DNA of 64,000 bases from CAZUYC01 sp964624475 (GTDB lineage: Bacteria > Myxococcota_A > UBA9160 > SMWR01). This document shows positions 9,138 to 17,965 of the stretch, in pieces; position 1 is the stretch's first letter; every line of letters starts with the position of its first letter. The position numbers were made by a program, and so were the translations under genes. Under the pieces are notes generated by a model, which made no database searches, was not told where the DNA came from, and worked only from the letters and a program-made list of their open reading frames with translations. The stretch lies in assembly GCA_964624475.1 (NCBI GenBank), contig CAZUYC010000035.1, positions 10,627 to 74,626 on the forward strand, in the 5' to 3' direction.

Positions 9138-10919
9138 CTACCCGGATCCGTCCTGCTTCACGCGCTCGATCCAGCGCTGCACACGCTGCTCCAGCACGTC
9201 GAGGGGCATCGCGCCCCGCAGCAGGACCTGGTCGTGGAAGGTGCGGATGTCGAAGGCCGGGCCGAGCTCCTGCTGCGCAAGGGCGCGGAGCTTCGCGATC
9301 TGTAGCTGGCCGATCTTGTACGCCAGCGCCTGTCCCGGCATCACGATGTAGCGGTCCACCTCCACCACGATGTCGTGGCCGTTCTTGGCCGCGTTCTCCT
9401 GGAAGAACTCGATCGCCTGCTCGCGACTCCAGCCCATCGCGTGGATTCCCGTGTCCACCACGAGCCGGATTGCCCGCCAGATCTCGTAGGTGAGCTGGCC
9501 GAACTTCGCGTAGGGGTCGCGGTAGAAGCCCATCTGGTCGCCGAGGCTCTCCGCGTACAGCCCCCAGCCCTCGCTGAAGGCGTTGTAGGAGCCGTACTTC
9601 AGCAGGTCGTGGATCCCCTCCAGCTCCTGCGCGAGTGCGATCTGGAGATGGTGCCCCGGCACGGCCTCGTGGAGGGAGAGAGCCTCCATCTCCCAGCTCG
9701 GCCGGGTCTTCAGGTCGTAGGTATTGGCGAAGAAGTAGCCGGGCCTCCCGGCCTCTAGCGAGCCCGGTTGAAAGTAGGCGGTCGGGGCCGACTTCGCCTC
9801 GAAGGCGGGCACCGGCTTCACGCCGTACGTCAGCCGGGGCAGGGTGCCGAACAGGTGCACCAGCTGCGGGTCTGCGCGTTTGCAGATGTCCCGATAGGCC
9901 GAGAGGAGCTCCTCTTCCGAATCGAAGTAGAAGCGGGGATCGGTCCGCAGGAACTCGCCGAACTCCGCGAGGCTGCCGTCGAAGCCCAGCTCCTTGATCA
10001 ACCGCTGCATCTCCTTGCGGATACGCTCGACCTCCACCAGGCCGATCTCGTGAATCTGGTGCGGCGTGAGGTCCGTCGTGGTGTGGGAGCGGACGTTGAA
10101 GGCATACCACGCCTCTCCGTTGGGTAGCGCGAAGAGACTGATCGTTTCGCGAGCGCCGGGGATGTACTCCTCCTCCATGAATGCGAGCAGCTTGCGGTAG
10201 GCCGGGTACACGTCCGCCACGAGGATCCGCTCGGCTTCGCGGCGCAACGAGGCTCTCTTCTTGGCGGGAATCTCTTCCGGGATCTCCGCGAAGGGGCGCA
10301 GGAGTGGACTGTCGCCGGGATCGTCGGCGATGAGATCGCGCAGCTGCTGGGGCACGTCGCGCAGCGTGATGCGCGGGGTGGTGATGCCGCTGGCCAGGCC
10401 GGCCTCGAGCAGCGCGATGTTCTGCTCGAGCAGGGCCGGGACCGCGCGCAGGCGCTCCAGCATGTTCTCGAACTCCGCTGCCGTGCCAGCAGGCATCAGC
10501 TCCAGCAGATGAGCGACGTCCAGCTGAACGCCGGCCAACTGGTCGATCGCCAGGTATTCCGGATGGAACCGGAAGGCTTCGATCTCCTCGCGCAGACCCT
10601 TCACGACCAGCTCGTGGTCGAGACGCGCGTCGGCATCGAGCTCGGAGACTCCAAGGACTTCCAGCTCGCCTAGGAAGCCCCGTTGATCCTGCTGCCTTCC
10701 GGCGATCGCCGCACTCGAGTAGTCCGTCCAGCGGTCGTCGTGCCCAGGCACGCCGACATACGTCGCGAACTCCGGGTAGGAGGTCAGCTGCCAGTCCCAG
10801 ATCCGATCGAAGATCTGGTAGAGCCGTTCCTGCTGGCTCGGCCTGGCTTCCGCAGCGGCAGCGTCGTGATCGACCGCCGCGATCGCGATCGCGATCCCCA
10901 GCAACACCCGGTACTGCAC
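9138..10919 (-). CDS. DUF885 family probable metallohydrolase, exported
   Basis: 593 aa with an N-terminal hydrophobic segment and alanine-rich cleavage region (residues 1-24), suggesting export. DUF885 proteins are predicted zinc-dependent carboxypeptidase-like enzymes. The family signature SLHEAVPGHHLQ is intact, with His417, Glu418, His423 and His424 as likely metal-site residues, and YNAFSEGWGLYAESLGDQMG follows it (two blocks around residues 440-460). The C-terminal PGQALAYKIGQLQI block is also typical. The length fits the family. The substrate is unknown. It is divergent from the DUF1254 gene with a 313-base spacer. Confidence 0.87.
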   Translation of the reverse strand: MQYRVLLGIAIAIAAVDHDAAAAEARPSQQERLYQIFDRIWDWQLTSYPEFATYVGVPGHDDRWTDYSSAAIAGRQQDQRGFLGELEVLGVSELDADARLDHELVVKGLREEIEAFRFHPEYLAIDQLAGVQLDVAHLLELMPAGTAAEFENMLERLRAVPALLEQNIALLEAGLASGITTPRITLRDVPQQLRDLIADDPGDSPLLRPFAEIPEEIPAKKRASLRREAERILVADVYPAYRKLLAFMEEEYIPGARETISLFALPNGEAWYAFNVRSHTTTDLTPHQIHEIGLVEVERIRKEMQRLIKELGFDGSLAEFGEFLRTDPRFYFDSEEELLSAYRDICKRADPQLVHLFGTLPRLTYGVKPVPAFEAKSAPTAYFQPGSLEAGRPGYFFANTYDLKTRPSWEMEALSLHEAVPGHHLQIALAQELEGIHDLLKYGSYNAFSEGWGLYAESLGDQMGFYRDPYAKFGQLTYEIWRAIRLVVDTGIHAMGWSREQAIEFFQENAAKNGHDIVVEVDRYIVMPGQALAYKIGQLQIAKLRALAQQELGPAFDIRTFHDQVLLRGAMPLDVLEQRVQRWIERVKQDGSG

Positions 10920-11232
10920 TCTGGTCTCCCCGCCCGGCGTCCGTCCCCGAAGACGATTGCCGGATCGTCTGGGCCATCGATACGTCGGATTCTACGGAAT
11001 CAGCCCTCTCGACGCGCAGCGTGGGGGAGTCTACAGCGTTCGTCGGACCCATCCTTCCCGGGATCTGCCCGGAGATACCGCGCGGTTGCGGACGAGGGCC
11101 GCCGCGGGCAGGTCCAGGTGTTGATCGCGAAGACCAGGGAGGCGATGATCTGACCCCACGGACGATCGCGCGGCGCGATGCGCTCGCAGGCGATCGGCAT
11201 CGGAGCTCACGATTCCAGACAGGGGAGGAAGA
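10920..11232. other. Divergent intergenic region
   Basis: 313 bases between two genes transcribed outward, so it must hold at least two promoters. I see no recognisable RNA, repeat or convincing small gene. A 66-codon minus-strand frame at 11000-11200 lacks a plausible ribosome binding site and any family motif. A strong Shine-Dalgarno GGGGAGGAAG sits directly before the ATG at 11233. Confidence 0.45.
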
Positions 11233-12648
11233 ATGCGGACGAACGCGCTGGGACTGACGGGCCTGGCCGTCCTCACTCTGCTGGGCAGCGTGCCGAGCGA
11301 GGCCCACGCCAAGCTCGGCACGGGTGAGGTCGGGCAGATCGCCGAGGAGGCGTTCATCTACGGCTTCCCGATGGTCATGAACTACGCCGTGTTCTACGAG
11401 TACTTCGTCGACGAGGCCTCGCCGGAGTACAAGGCGCCGATCAACCAGCTCTACAACACGGCGCGCGTGTACACGCCGAAGGACACGGCGATCGTGACGC
11501 CGAACAGCGACACCCCGTACTCGTTCGTCGCCATGGACCTTCGGGCGGAGCCCTTCGTGGTGTGCAACCCGGAGATCGAGAAGGGCCGGTACTTCTCGGT
11601 GCAGCTCGTCGACATGTACACGTTCAACTACGGGTACGCGGGGAGTCGCACCACGGGCAACGGCGCGGCCTGTCACATGATCGTCGGTCCCCGCTGGCAG
11701 GGCGAGAAGCCCGCAGGGATCGGCGAGGTCTTCCGGAGCGAGACGGAGTTCTCGTTCGCGATCATCCGCACGCAGCTCTTCGACCCGGCCGACATCGAGA
11801 ACGTGAAGAAGATCCAGGCCGGGTACCGCGGCCAGACGCTCTCGAGTTTCCTGGGGAAGGCTGCGCCGCCTGCCGCTCCGGAGATCGCGTGGCCGAGGAT
11901 CGACAAGCAGCGGGCGGATTCCGATCCCTTCGCCTACCTGAACTTCGTCCTGGCCTTCGCCCCCCCGACGGGACCCGCCGAAGTCGAAGCGCCGCTGCGG
12001 GCCCGGTTCGCCAGGATCGGAATCGAGGCCGGCAAGCCGTTCGCGGTCGACGTGTTCACGCCGGAGCAGAAGGCGGAGCTGAAGGCGGGGATGAAGAGCG
12101 GGATCGAGAAGATCGAGCAGAAGGTCGGCGCCCTGGGAAGCGACGAGAACGGCTGGCGTGTCGCCACCAGCGGCTTCGGCGACCGGCAGCACTACGCCGG
12201 GGACTGGACGCTCCGCGCCGCCGCCGCCATGGCCGGGATCTACGGCAACGACGCCGCCGAGGCGTTGTATCCGCTGCTCGCCACCGACAGCGATGGGAAG
12301 AAGCCGGACGGCAGCACGGGTCGCTACACGCTGACCTTCCCGCCCGGCCAGCTGCCGCCCGTCCAGGCATTCTGGTCGGTGACGATGTACGACGGCAGGA
12401 CGCAGCTCCTGATCGAGAACCCGATCCACCGCTACCTGATCAACTCGCCGATGCTGCCGGAGCTGAAGCAGAACCCGGACGGCTCGCTCACCCTCTACGT
12501 CCAGAAGGACTCGCCGGGGAAGGACCAGGAGTCGAACTGGCTGCCGGCGCCGGATGGCCCGATCTACCTGGTGATGCGCCTCTACAGGCCGAAGGAGGCC
12601 GCGCTGAAGGGATCGTGGAAGCCGCCCGCGGTGCAGCCGGCCCGCTGA
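11233..12648 (+). CDS. Secreted DUF1254/DUF1214 domain protein
   Basis: 471 aa with a clear Sec signal peptide (LTGLAVLTLLGSVPSEAHA, about residues 9-27). The N-terminal DUF1254 domain includes AEEAFIYGFPMVMNY, TPNSDTPYSFVAMDL and a tyrosine-rich RYFSVQLVDMYTFNYGY block (split by position: about 117-133). The C-terminal DUF1214 domain includes PPVQAFWSVTMYD and the terminal LPAPDGPIYLVMRLY. Proteins of this pair are widespread periplasmic beta-rich proteins of unproven function. ATG 11233 follows a strong ribosome binding site. It stands alone, convergent with the next gene. Confidence 0.9.
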   Translation: MRTNALGLTGLAVLTLLGSVPSEAHAKLGTGEVGQIAEEAFIYGFPMVMNYAVFYEYFVDEASPEYKAPINQLYNTARVYTPKDTAIVTPNSDTPYSFVAMDLRAEPFVVCNPEIEKGRYFSVQLVDMYTFNYGYAGSRTTGNGAACHMIVGPRWQGEKPAGIGEVFRSETEFSFAIIRTQLFDPADIENVKKIQAGYRGQTLSSFLGKAAPPAAPEIAWPRIDKQRADSDPFAYLNFVLAFAPPTGPAEVEAPLRARFARIGIEAGKPFAVDVFTPEQKAELKAGMKSGIEKIEQKVGALGSDENGWRVATSGFGDRQHYAGDWTLRAAAAMAGIYGNDAAEALYPLLATDSDGKKPDGSTGRYTLTFPPGQLPPVQAFWSVTMYDGRTQLLIENPIHRYLINSPMLPELKQNPDGSLTLYVQKDSPGKDQESNWLPAPDGPIYLVMRLYRPKEAALKGSWKPPAVQPAR

Positions 12649-12677
12649 GAGCTGCGCGGGAGGGGTCCGGCGCGCGG

Positions 12678-13727
12678 CTAGCGACGGCTCGGCGTCGTCC
12701 CGGACCGGCCCTGGGGCGTCCAGTCGCCGCCCAGACCGTCGGAGAGCAGCGTCAGGCGCTCGTTCACCGGGTAGGCGCGCGGGAACCAGCCGGCCCCCAC
12801 GCGCGCGCCGCTGCGGATCTGCGCGAGGGCGCGCTGCAGATCGAGCAGGTCCGGGACGGCGAGCGCCGCCGCGCTCGTCGCGATGTCGGTGGCGTGGCCC
12901 CCGTGGATCGCGGCGCCGTCGGACAAGGTCCTCCCCAGCCGCTCCGCGCTCCACAGGTAGTCGGCCAGGCTCGAGCCGGGCAGAAAGGCGTAGAGCTCTC
13001 CCGGGTAGAGGAAGTCGCCCGAGAAGAGCAGGCCGCGCGTGCGGTCCAGCAGCGACGCGGATTCCGGGGTATGGCCCGGCGTGTGCCAGACCTCGAGCGC
13101 GCGTCCCCCGAGCTCGACGACGCTTCCCGGCGGCCACCATTCGTCGATCTCGATCGGGCGCGCCTCGATGCCTTCGAGCGCTCCGAGGTGCTGCGCGAAG
13201 CGGGGCCGCAGCACGCCGTCCGGAGCCTGCTCGCGCAGCGCCGGGAGGTCGATCAGCGCGACGCGCTCGAAGCCGCGTGCGCCGCCGACATGATCGTAGT
13301 GCAGATGCGAGGGCACGAAGGTGATCGGAAGCTCCGTGAGCGCGGCGACGACGGGGGCGAGCTCGCGCAGGCCGGGACCGGCGTCGAAGACCACGGCGCG
13401 CTCGCGCCCGGCGATCACGTAGCTCAGGTTCTGCTGCGCGTAGCGGGGCTCGCCGATCGCCCAGGTCGACTCGTCGAGCCGTTCGATGCTGTAGTAATCG
13501 TCGTGCCAGACGAGCCCGGGGCGGAGCGCCGGAGGCGGAGCGAGCGGCGCGGGCGCCTGGAGCCAGGCCTGGAGGCGCAGGAGCAGCAGGCGATGATCGA
13601 CGGCGGTCCACAGCAGGGCCGCCCCGCCGAGCAGGGCCGCGGCGGCGGCGATCCCGCGTGCGAGCGGCCGGCCCCCGGGCCGGGCGGGAGCGAAGTCGTC
13701 GTCCACGAGGCACCCTCCGCGCTGCAC
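12678..13727 (-). CDS. Membrane-anchored metallo-beta-lactamase fold hydrolase
   Basis: 349 aa. The zinc motif HLHYDHVGG (HxHxDH) follows VPS at about residue 140. Further ligands are in WHTPGHTPES and LFSGDFLY, and a final histidine lies in GGHATD. A hydrophobic helix at about residues 25-45 suggests an N-terminal membrane anchor with the catalytic domain outside the cytoplasm. The family covers lactonases, glyoxalase II-like and other hydrolases, so the substrate cannot be named. It is convergent with the DUF1254 gene and divergent from the quinone-oxidoreductase relic. Confidence 0.85.
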   Translation of the reverse strand: MQRGGCLVDDDFAPARPGGRPLARGIAAAAALLGGAALLWTAVDHRLLLLRLQAWLQAPAPLAPPPALRPGLVWHDDYYSIERLDESTWAIGEPRYAQQNLSYVIAGRERAVVFDAGPGLRELAPVVAALTELPITFVPSHLHYDHVGGARGFERVALIDLPALREQAPDGVLRPRFAQHLGALEGIEARPIEIDEWWPPGSVVELGGRALEVWHTPGHTPESASLLDRTRGLLFSGDFLYPGELYAFLPGSSLADYLWSAERLGRTLSDGAAIHGGHATDIATSAAALAVPDLLDLQRALAQIRSGARVGAGWFPRAYPVNERLTLLSDGLGGDWTPQGRSGTTPSRR

Positions 13728-13748
13728 GGCGACCCAGGGATGTAGAGC

Positions 13749-13874
13749 GTGAAGGCATTGCAGGTGACGCGCAACGGACGCCCCGGCGAGGTCTTGCAGG
13801 TGATCGACGCGCCCACGCCCGAGCCCGGACCGGGCCAGGCTTCGGGCGCCGGTGTAGAGGAGGTGTGTCCATGA
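13749..13874 (+). pseudogene. N-terminal relic of an MDR-family quinone oxidoreductase
   Basis: A 41-codon frame from GTG 13749 reads VKALQVTRNGRPGEVLQVID and continues APTPEPGPGQ. This is the first beta-strand unit of zinc-type alcohol dehydrogenase/quinone oxidoreductase proteins, which normally run to about 320 residues. After GPGQ the homology stops, and 11 unrelated residues lead to a TGA that overlaps the ATG of the zinc-ribbon gene (ATGA at 13871). The rest of the oxidoreductase is missing, so this is a deletion scar. It may still be translated as a leader coupled to the next gene. Confidence 0.65.
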
Positions 13875-14185
13875 GTCTCCTGGGTAAGAAGTGCGCGCGC
13901 TGCGGCCGGGGCCGTACCCGACGCGAGTACGAGGGCCTGCCGACCTGCGAGGCCTGCGAGGAGACGATCGAGGCCAAGATCCAGGCGGCGAAGGAGCAGA
14001 CGCGCCGCTGTCCGCGCGACGGCGACGAGATGGTCAAGGAGATCGTGCTCAGCCTGGTGATCGACCGCTGCCCTTCCTGCCGTGGCGTCTGGCTCGACGA
14101 GGGCGAGCTCGAGGAGATGCGCGCGACGATCGAGACCGGGCTCGCGCAGGCGCTCGTCCGCGGGATGGCGTTCCCACCCGGCTGA
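13871..14185 (+). CDS. Small zinc-ribbon (TFIIB-type) protein
   Basis: 104 aa with two cysteine modules. An N-terminal CxxC pair occurs in KKCARCGRG and CEACEE. A TFIIB-like ribbon follows: CPRDGDEM, then IDRCPSCRGVWLDEGELEEM. The second matches the small zf-TFIIB family, whose CP.C.GVWLD.GEL motif is diagnostic. No enzymatic role is known, and members are probably zinc-binding scaffold or regulatory proteins. The start ATG 13871 overlaps the stop of the preceding relic frame. Confidence 0.82.
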   Translation: MSLLGKKCARCGRGRTRREYEGLPTCEACEETIEAKIQAAKEQTRRCPRDGDEMVKEIVLSLVIDRCPSCRGVWLDEGELEEMRATIETGLAQALVRGMAFPPG

Positions 14186-14201
14186 GCCGCGCGCCGGGCC
14201 G

Positions 14202-15266
14202 CTACGCACGCACCGCCTCCAGCACGCTGAGCGTCGATTCGGTCGGAACTACGCGCTGCAGGCGCAGTCCGGCGGCGGCGAAGAGGTCCCGGAACTCGAC
14301 GCGCGTGCGCTCCTTGCCGCGCAGCAGCGTGAACATGTTGAGGTCCATCAGCTTGCCGCGATCCGGGGCATTGCCCCGCGGAATCACATGATCGGCCACC
14401 AGCACGCGACCGCCGGGCGCCATCGCCCCGCGGCAGTGGCGCAGGATCTGTAGACAACGTTCGTCGTCCCAGTCGTGCAGGATGTACTTCATCAGGTAGC
14501 CGTCCGCGCCGGCCGGCACGGAGGCGAAGAAGTCGCCGCCCACCACCTCGACGCGCTCGCGCACGCCCGGCGCGCTGATGAAACCGCGCTGGGCCGCGCC
14601 GGCCACCACCTGGGGCTGGTCGTAGAGCACGCCGCGCAGCTTCCCGTGGCGGCGCAGGATCGTCGCCAGCAGGTGACCGTGGGCACCGCCAACGTCGACG
14701 AGCCGCGTGAGCCGATCGAAGGGATAGGCGCGCGCGATCGCGGGGTTCTCGGTGCCGGAGATGCTCGCCATCGAGGCGGCGAAGACGCGCTCCTTCTCTG
14801 GATTGCGCTGGAGGTAGTCGAAGAACGGCATGCCGTGCACGCGCTCGAAGGCGGAGCCGCCGTCGCGCACGCCGTGCAGCAGGGCCCCCCAGGCGTTCCA
14901 GTTGTAGTCGTCGACCATCATGCGCGCGAAGTCGCGGAGCGAGTGCGGATGGTCGCTGCGCAGCGTCTGCGCCAGCGGCGTCATGCGGAAGCGACCCTTC
15001 GCGTCCTCCCGGAACACGCCCACGCTGGCCAGCGCGCGCAGCACGCGATGGAGCGCCCCCGGCTCGGCGCCGACGCGCTTCGCCAGCGCCTCCGGCGTCA
15101 GCGGACCCTTCGCCAGCACGTCGGCCAGGTCGAGCTGCGCGGCGACGAAGACGAGCTGCGCGATCCAGTAGCCGTAGATGAGCGACAGCACGCCGGCCGG
15201 CGGAGGCCGCGCCTTGCGCACCTCCTTCCGCTTCGGCTTCGACCTCGGGCGACTTCGGGCGACCAT
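14202..15266 (-). CDS. SAM-dependent O-methyltransferase, plant/polyketide type
   Basis: 354 aa. A basic N-terminal tail (about 1-24) precedes a winged-helix dimerisation domain (LDLADVLAKGPLTPEALAKR region, 45-100). A methyltransferase domain follows, with LVDVGGAHGHLL as SAM motif I and DGYLMKYILHDWDDERC, the family's acceptor-site block in which the histidine acts as base. The length and layout match the O-methyltransferase family 2 that methylates phenolic or polyketide hydroxyls. A truncated copy of its last third lies at 8474-8841 in the same orientation. The natural substrate is unknown, and no biosynthetic cluster is adjacent. Confidence 0.88.
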   Translation of the reverse strand: MVARSRPRSKPKRKEVRKARPPPAGVLSLIYGYWIAQLVFVAAQLDLADVLAKGPLTPEALAKRVGAEPGALHRVLRALASVGVFREDAKGRFRMTPLAQTLRSDHPHSLRDFARMMVDDYNWNAWGALLHGVRDGGSAFERVHGMPFFDYLQRNPEKERVFAASMASISGTENPAIARAYPFDRLTRLVDVGGAHGHLLATILRRHGKLRGVLYDQPQVVAGAAQRGFISAPGVRERVEVVGGDFFASVPAGADGYLMKYILHDWDDERCLQILRHCRGAMAPGGRVLVADHVIPRGNAPDRGKLMDLNMFTLLRGKERTRVEFRDLFAAAGLRLQRVVPTESTLSVLEAVRA

Positions 15267-15305
15267 CGGAGCCTCCTCGATTCGGGACGGGCGCTACAGC
15301 ATGAC

Positions 15306-16172
15306 TCATCCGATCGCGCCGAACGCAGCGGCGTGCTCGCGGAGGAACTCTCCGACCGAGCGGGGGGCACGCCCGGTGGTGCGCTCGACCGCGTCGGTCA
15401 CCCGCGCTCCGCCGCCCCGCGCGAAGCAGGCGGCGAACGCGGCGAGCACCTCGGCGTGCCAGGCGGGCATGCCATCGGCGACCATGCGGGCGCGCGCGGC
15501 CTCGGGCGTCAGCTCCAGCGTGCGGATCGCGCGGCCGAGCAGCGCCGAGAGCCGATCGGCGAGGCCAGCGTAGCTGAAGGCCTCGGGGCCCGTGACGGTG
15601 TAGGCGCAGCCGAAGTGCGCGTCGCCCGCGAGTGCCGCTGCGGCGCATTCCGCGACGTCGCGCGCGTCCACGCCGGCGATGGCCCCCGCGCCGCTCGTGC
15701 ACGGCAGCACGCCCGGGCCCGCCACGAGCGGAGCCGCGCGCAGCAGGTTCTGGAAGAAGAAGTGCGGGCGCAGGTGGGTCCACGCCATGCCGGAGTTCTC
15801 GATCTGCTGCTCGGTCCGCGCGTGCCAACGCCCGCTCGCGACGGTCGAGTCGAGGGCCGTCGCGAGCCCCGAGAGCTTCACCACGTGCCGCACGCCGGCG
15901 CGCCGCGCGGCCTCGATGGCGTTGCCCTGAAGCTCCACCTGACTCGGATCGAGGGCGGAGGCGAGAAATACGCGCTCGACTCCCGCGAACGCGCGAGAGA
16001 GCGCTGCCGGGTCCTCTAGCTCGCCCTCCGCGACCTCGATCCCCAGCACCGCGAGCGGCGCGGCCTTCGCGGGATCGCGCGCGAGCGCGCGCACGGACCG
16101 CCCGCTCCGTACGAGCAGACGTGCGACCTCCCCGCCCACCAGCCCCGTCGCGCCGATCACCAGCACGGTCAC
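15306..16172 (-). CDS. NmrA-like NAD(P)-binding reductase/isomerase
   Basis: 288 aa atypical short-chain dehydrogenase. The dinucleotide-binding motif VIGATGLVGGEVAR opens the protein, followed by RALARDP, the basic loop preferring NADP. VKLSGLATA and WTHLRPHFFFQNLL fit the NmrA/SDR_a5 group, which lacks a strict YxxxK. Such proteins act as quinone reductases, isoflavone reductase-like enzymes or redox sensors, and the exact reaction cannot be assigned. It lies upstream of the methyltransferase on the same strand with a gap of 39 bases, so joint transcription is possible. Confidence 0.82.
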   Translation of the reverse strand: MTVLVIGATGLVGGEVARLLVRSGRSVRALARDPAKAAPLAVLGIEVAEGELEDPAALSRAFAGVERVFLASALDPSQVELQGNAIEAARRAGVRHVVKLSGLATALDSTVASGRWHARTEQQIENSGMAWTHLRPHFFFQNLLRAAPLVAGPGVLPCTSGAGAIAGVDARDVAECAAAALAGDAHFGCAYTVTGPEAFSYAGLADRLSALLGRAIRTLELTPEAARARMVADGMPAWHAEVLAAFAACFARGGGARVTDAVERTTGRAPRSVGEFLREHAAAFGAIG

Positions 16173-16240
16173 CGCAGGAGGCTATCGGATCGGAAGGGTG
16201 GCAGTGGCAGTGTCGGCGCCCGAGCCTCGGCCTCACGAGG

Positions 16241-16660
16241 TCAGCGGATTGCGCCCCGCGTAGCCGCCTCGGCTGCGCGGCGGTAGCGGCGCAGGATCGG
16301 CTCGAGGTCGAAGTACTCGTTGCGCGCCCTCACCTCGAAACGGATCCGGGCCGATCGATCCGCGTCGAGCAGGAGGCGCCCGTCGCGCAGCACGCGATGG
16401 ACGAGATCGGGCGGCGCGGTATTGAGCACGATCGCCTGGACCCGCCGCCCGAGCCGGGCTTCGAGGGCGGCCTCCACGTCGAGCGGGAGCCCGGCGAGGG
16501 AAGGCTCCGGCTCCTCGAGGTAGAGGATGGCGATATCGACATCGCTCCGCGCCCGCGCACCTTCCCGCGCGAAGCTCCCGAACAGGTAGACCGCCGCCAC
16601 GCCTCGGGCCTCCGCCACGAAGAACTCCCGCAGAATGCGTTCGAGCTCAGCTCGGTCCAC
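16241..16660 (-). CDS. MNT-type nucleotidyltransferase domain protein (solitary)
   Basis: 139 aa with the minimal nucleotidyltransferase signature YLFGSFAREGARARSDVDIAIL, which gives GS and the DxD metal pair (about residues 27-45). It resembles MntA antitoxins that AMPylate or oligoadenylate a HEPN ribonuclease partner. Normally a HEPN gene overlaps or abuts it. Neither flank has one: downstream is the NmrA gene and upstream is the SirB1-type gene. It may be an orphan antitoxin or a DNA polymerase beta-like regulator. Confidence 0.8.
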   Translation of the reverse strand: MDRAELERILREFFVAEARGVAAVYLFGSFAREGARARSDVDIAILYLEEPEPSLAGLPLDVEAALEARLGRRVQAIVLNTAPPDLVHRVLRDGRLLLDADRSARIRFEVRARNEYFDLEPILRRYRRAAEAATRGAIR

Positions 16661-16703
16661 GCTGCGAAGATAGCGCTGCCACTCCTCCCCGAATCCCGGA
16701 GCT

Positions 16704-17543
16704 TCAGTGCAGCCGCTGCGGCCGGGTGCGGAGGGCGCGCAGGCGCTCGCGGACGGGGGGGGCGGTCTCGTCGTCGGGGGCCTGCTGGAGGAAGCGCTCG
16801 AGGTCCTGGGCGGCGGCGGCGAAGCACTCGAGCTTCTCGTAGACGAGGCCGCGGTCGCGCAGCTCGGTCGGGGAATCGGGGGTGAGCAGCAGGATGCGCT
16901 CGCAGCAGGCCAGGGTGCGGCCGAAGTCGCGAGCGCGCAGGTGGAGCTGCTTCAGGTTGGTGAGGATCCGCACCAGGACCTCGCGCGGCGTTGCGGCGCG
17001 CAGGTGCCGCTCGGGCTCGAAGACGGCGTCCGGGCCGAGGGCCGCGTGCAGGCGCGTCCGGCACTCCAAGAGCGAGAGCATGCGGCCGGAGAAGGGGTCG
17101 AGGATCCGGAGCGGCGGGCCGTCGAGCTTCACCAGGAAGTGACCGGGGAAGGAGACGCCGCGGAGCGGGAGGTCGAGGCGCCGCGCCACCTCGACGAGTA
17201 CCAGCGCGAGCGTGATCGGGATCCCGGTGCGCCGGTCGAGGACCTCGTTCAGGTAGCTGTTGCGCGGGTCGTCGTAGCTCTTCTCGTTGCCGCCGAAAGC
17301 CTGCTCCTGGAAGAGGAAGCGCAGCAGGCGCTCGGCCCGCTCCGCATCGGGCGCGCCCTGGCCGAGGCCCGGCGCGGCCTCGGCGGCGAGCGCGTCGAGG
17401 CGCGCGAGGTAGGCGCGGACGTCGAGCGAGGGATACTCCTCCGCCGCGATCCAGAGCGCCGCGAGCGCGAGGTCGATCCTCGCGTCGGGGAGCCGCGCCA
17501 GCTCGGCGAAGCGTTCGCGGGGATCGAGCGCCTCCACGCTCAC
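16704..17543 (-). CDS. SirB1 family protein (transglutaminase-like plus TPR)
   Basis: 279 aa. The N-terminal two-thirds match the SirB1/transglutaminase-like domain: FGGNEKSYDDPRNSYLNEVL, RRTGIPITLALVLVEVARRL and GVSFPGHFLVKL, the last containing the conserved His. The usual catalytic Cys position reads Pro-Ile-Thr-Leu-Ala in this group, so activity is doubtful. The C-terminus has two TPR-like helical pairs. GTG 17543 overlaps the stop of the tiny upstream membrane protein. An open frame continues upstream without homology and is rejected. The function of the family is not settled. Confidence 0.83.
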   Translation of the reverse strand: MSVEALDPRERFAELARLPDARIDLALAALWIAAEEYPSLDVRAYLARLDALAAEAAPGLGQGAPDAERAERLLRFLFQEQAFGGNEKSYDDPRNSYLNEVLDRRTGIPITLALVLVEVARRLDLPLRGVSFPGHFLVKLDGPPLRILDPFSGRMLSLLECRTRLHAALGPDAVFEPERHLRAATPREVLVRILTNLKQLHLRARDFGRTLACCERILLLTPDSPTELRDRGLVYEKLECFAAAAQDLERFLQQAPDDETAPPVRERLRALRTRPQRLH

Positions 17544-17683
17544 TCGCTGCGCGCGAGGGGCGGGCCGCTCCCGCGGCGCACCCCCTCGCGACGGCGGAGC
17601 GCTCGCCGTTTCGCCTGGATCCAGAGGCCGTAGGCCAGCAGCGAGCCGACCACCACGACGTATGCGGCGATGAGGTAGCCCAC
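17540..17683 (-). CDS. Tiny CcmD-like membrane protein
   Basis: 47 aa from GTG 17683 (in-frame sequence continues to 17740 but without an ATG/GTG/TTG I would prefer). It contains one transmembrane helix, GYLIAAYVVVVGSLLAYGL, followed by a strongly basic tail WIQAKRRALRRREG. This YxxAAY-helix-RRR layout is that of CcmD, the small subunit that supports haem export for cytochrome c maturation. Its stop overlaps the GTG of the SirB1-type gene by four bases, which supports real translation. No other ccm gene is in view, so the identity rests on shape alone. Confidence 0.5.
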   Translation of the reverse strand: MGYLIAAYVVVVGSLLAYGLWIQAKRRALRRREGVRRGSGPPLARSE

Positions 17684-17965
17684 GCCCTCCCGCTCGAGTA
17701 CCCGCTCGGGCGGCCGCGCCGGCCTGCCCGCAGCCGCCGCCTACCCTAACCTCGCGGAGCGACGCGCGCACCCCTGTGGCAGCCCTCGCCCGACCGCGTC
17801 CTGCGCGCCCAGGCCACCGCTCGAGCTCTTCCGCGACCTCCCGAGCTCCGCCGCTAGCCGCCCGAAGCCGCCGCTCCGCCGCACCGAGGGCGAAGCGCGC
17901 GGGCACGCGGCTTGCTCCGCCCGAGGCGTGGCGCCCCGAACGCCGCGGTCCCGGGGAGCCCTGCG

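Noticed and set aside
9046..16236. A minus-strand open frame of about 2,400 codons spanning several genes
   Set aside because: It is an artefact of very high GC: arginine/alanine/proline-rich, no family motifs, and it overlaps well supported genes on both strands.
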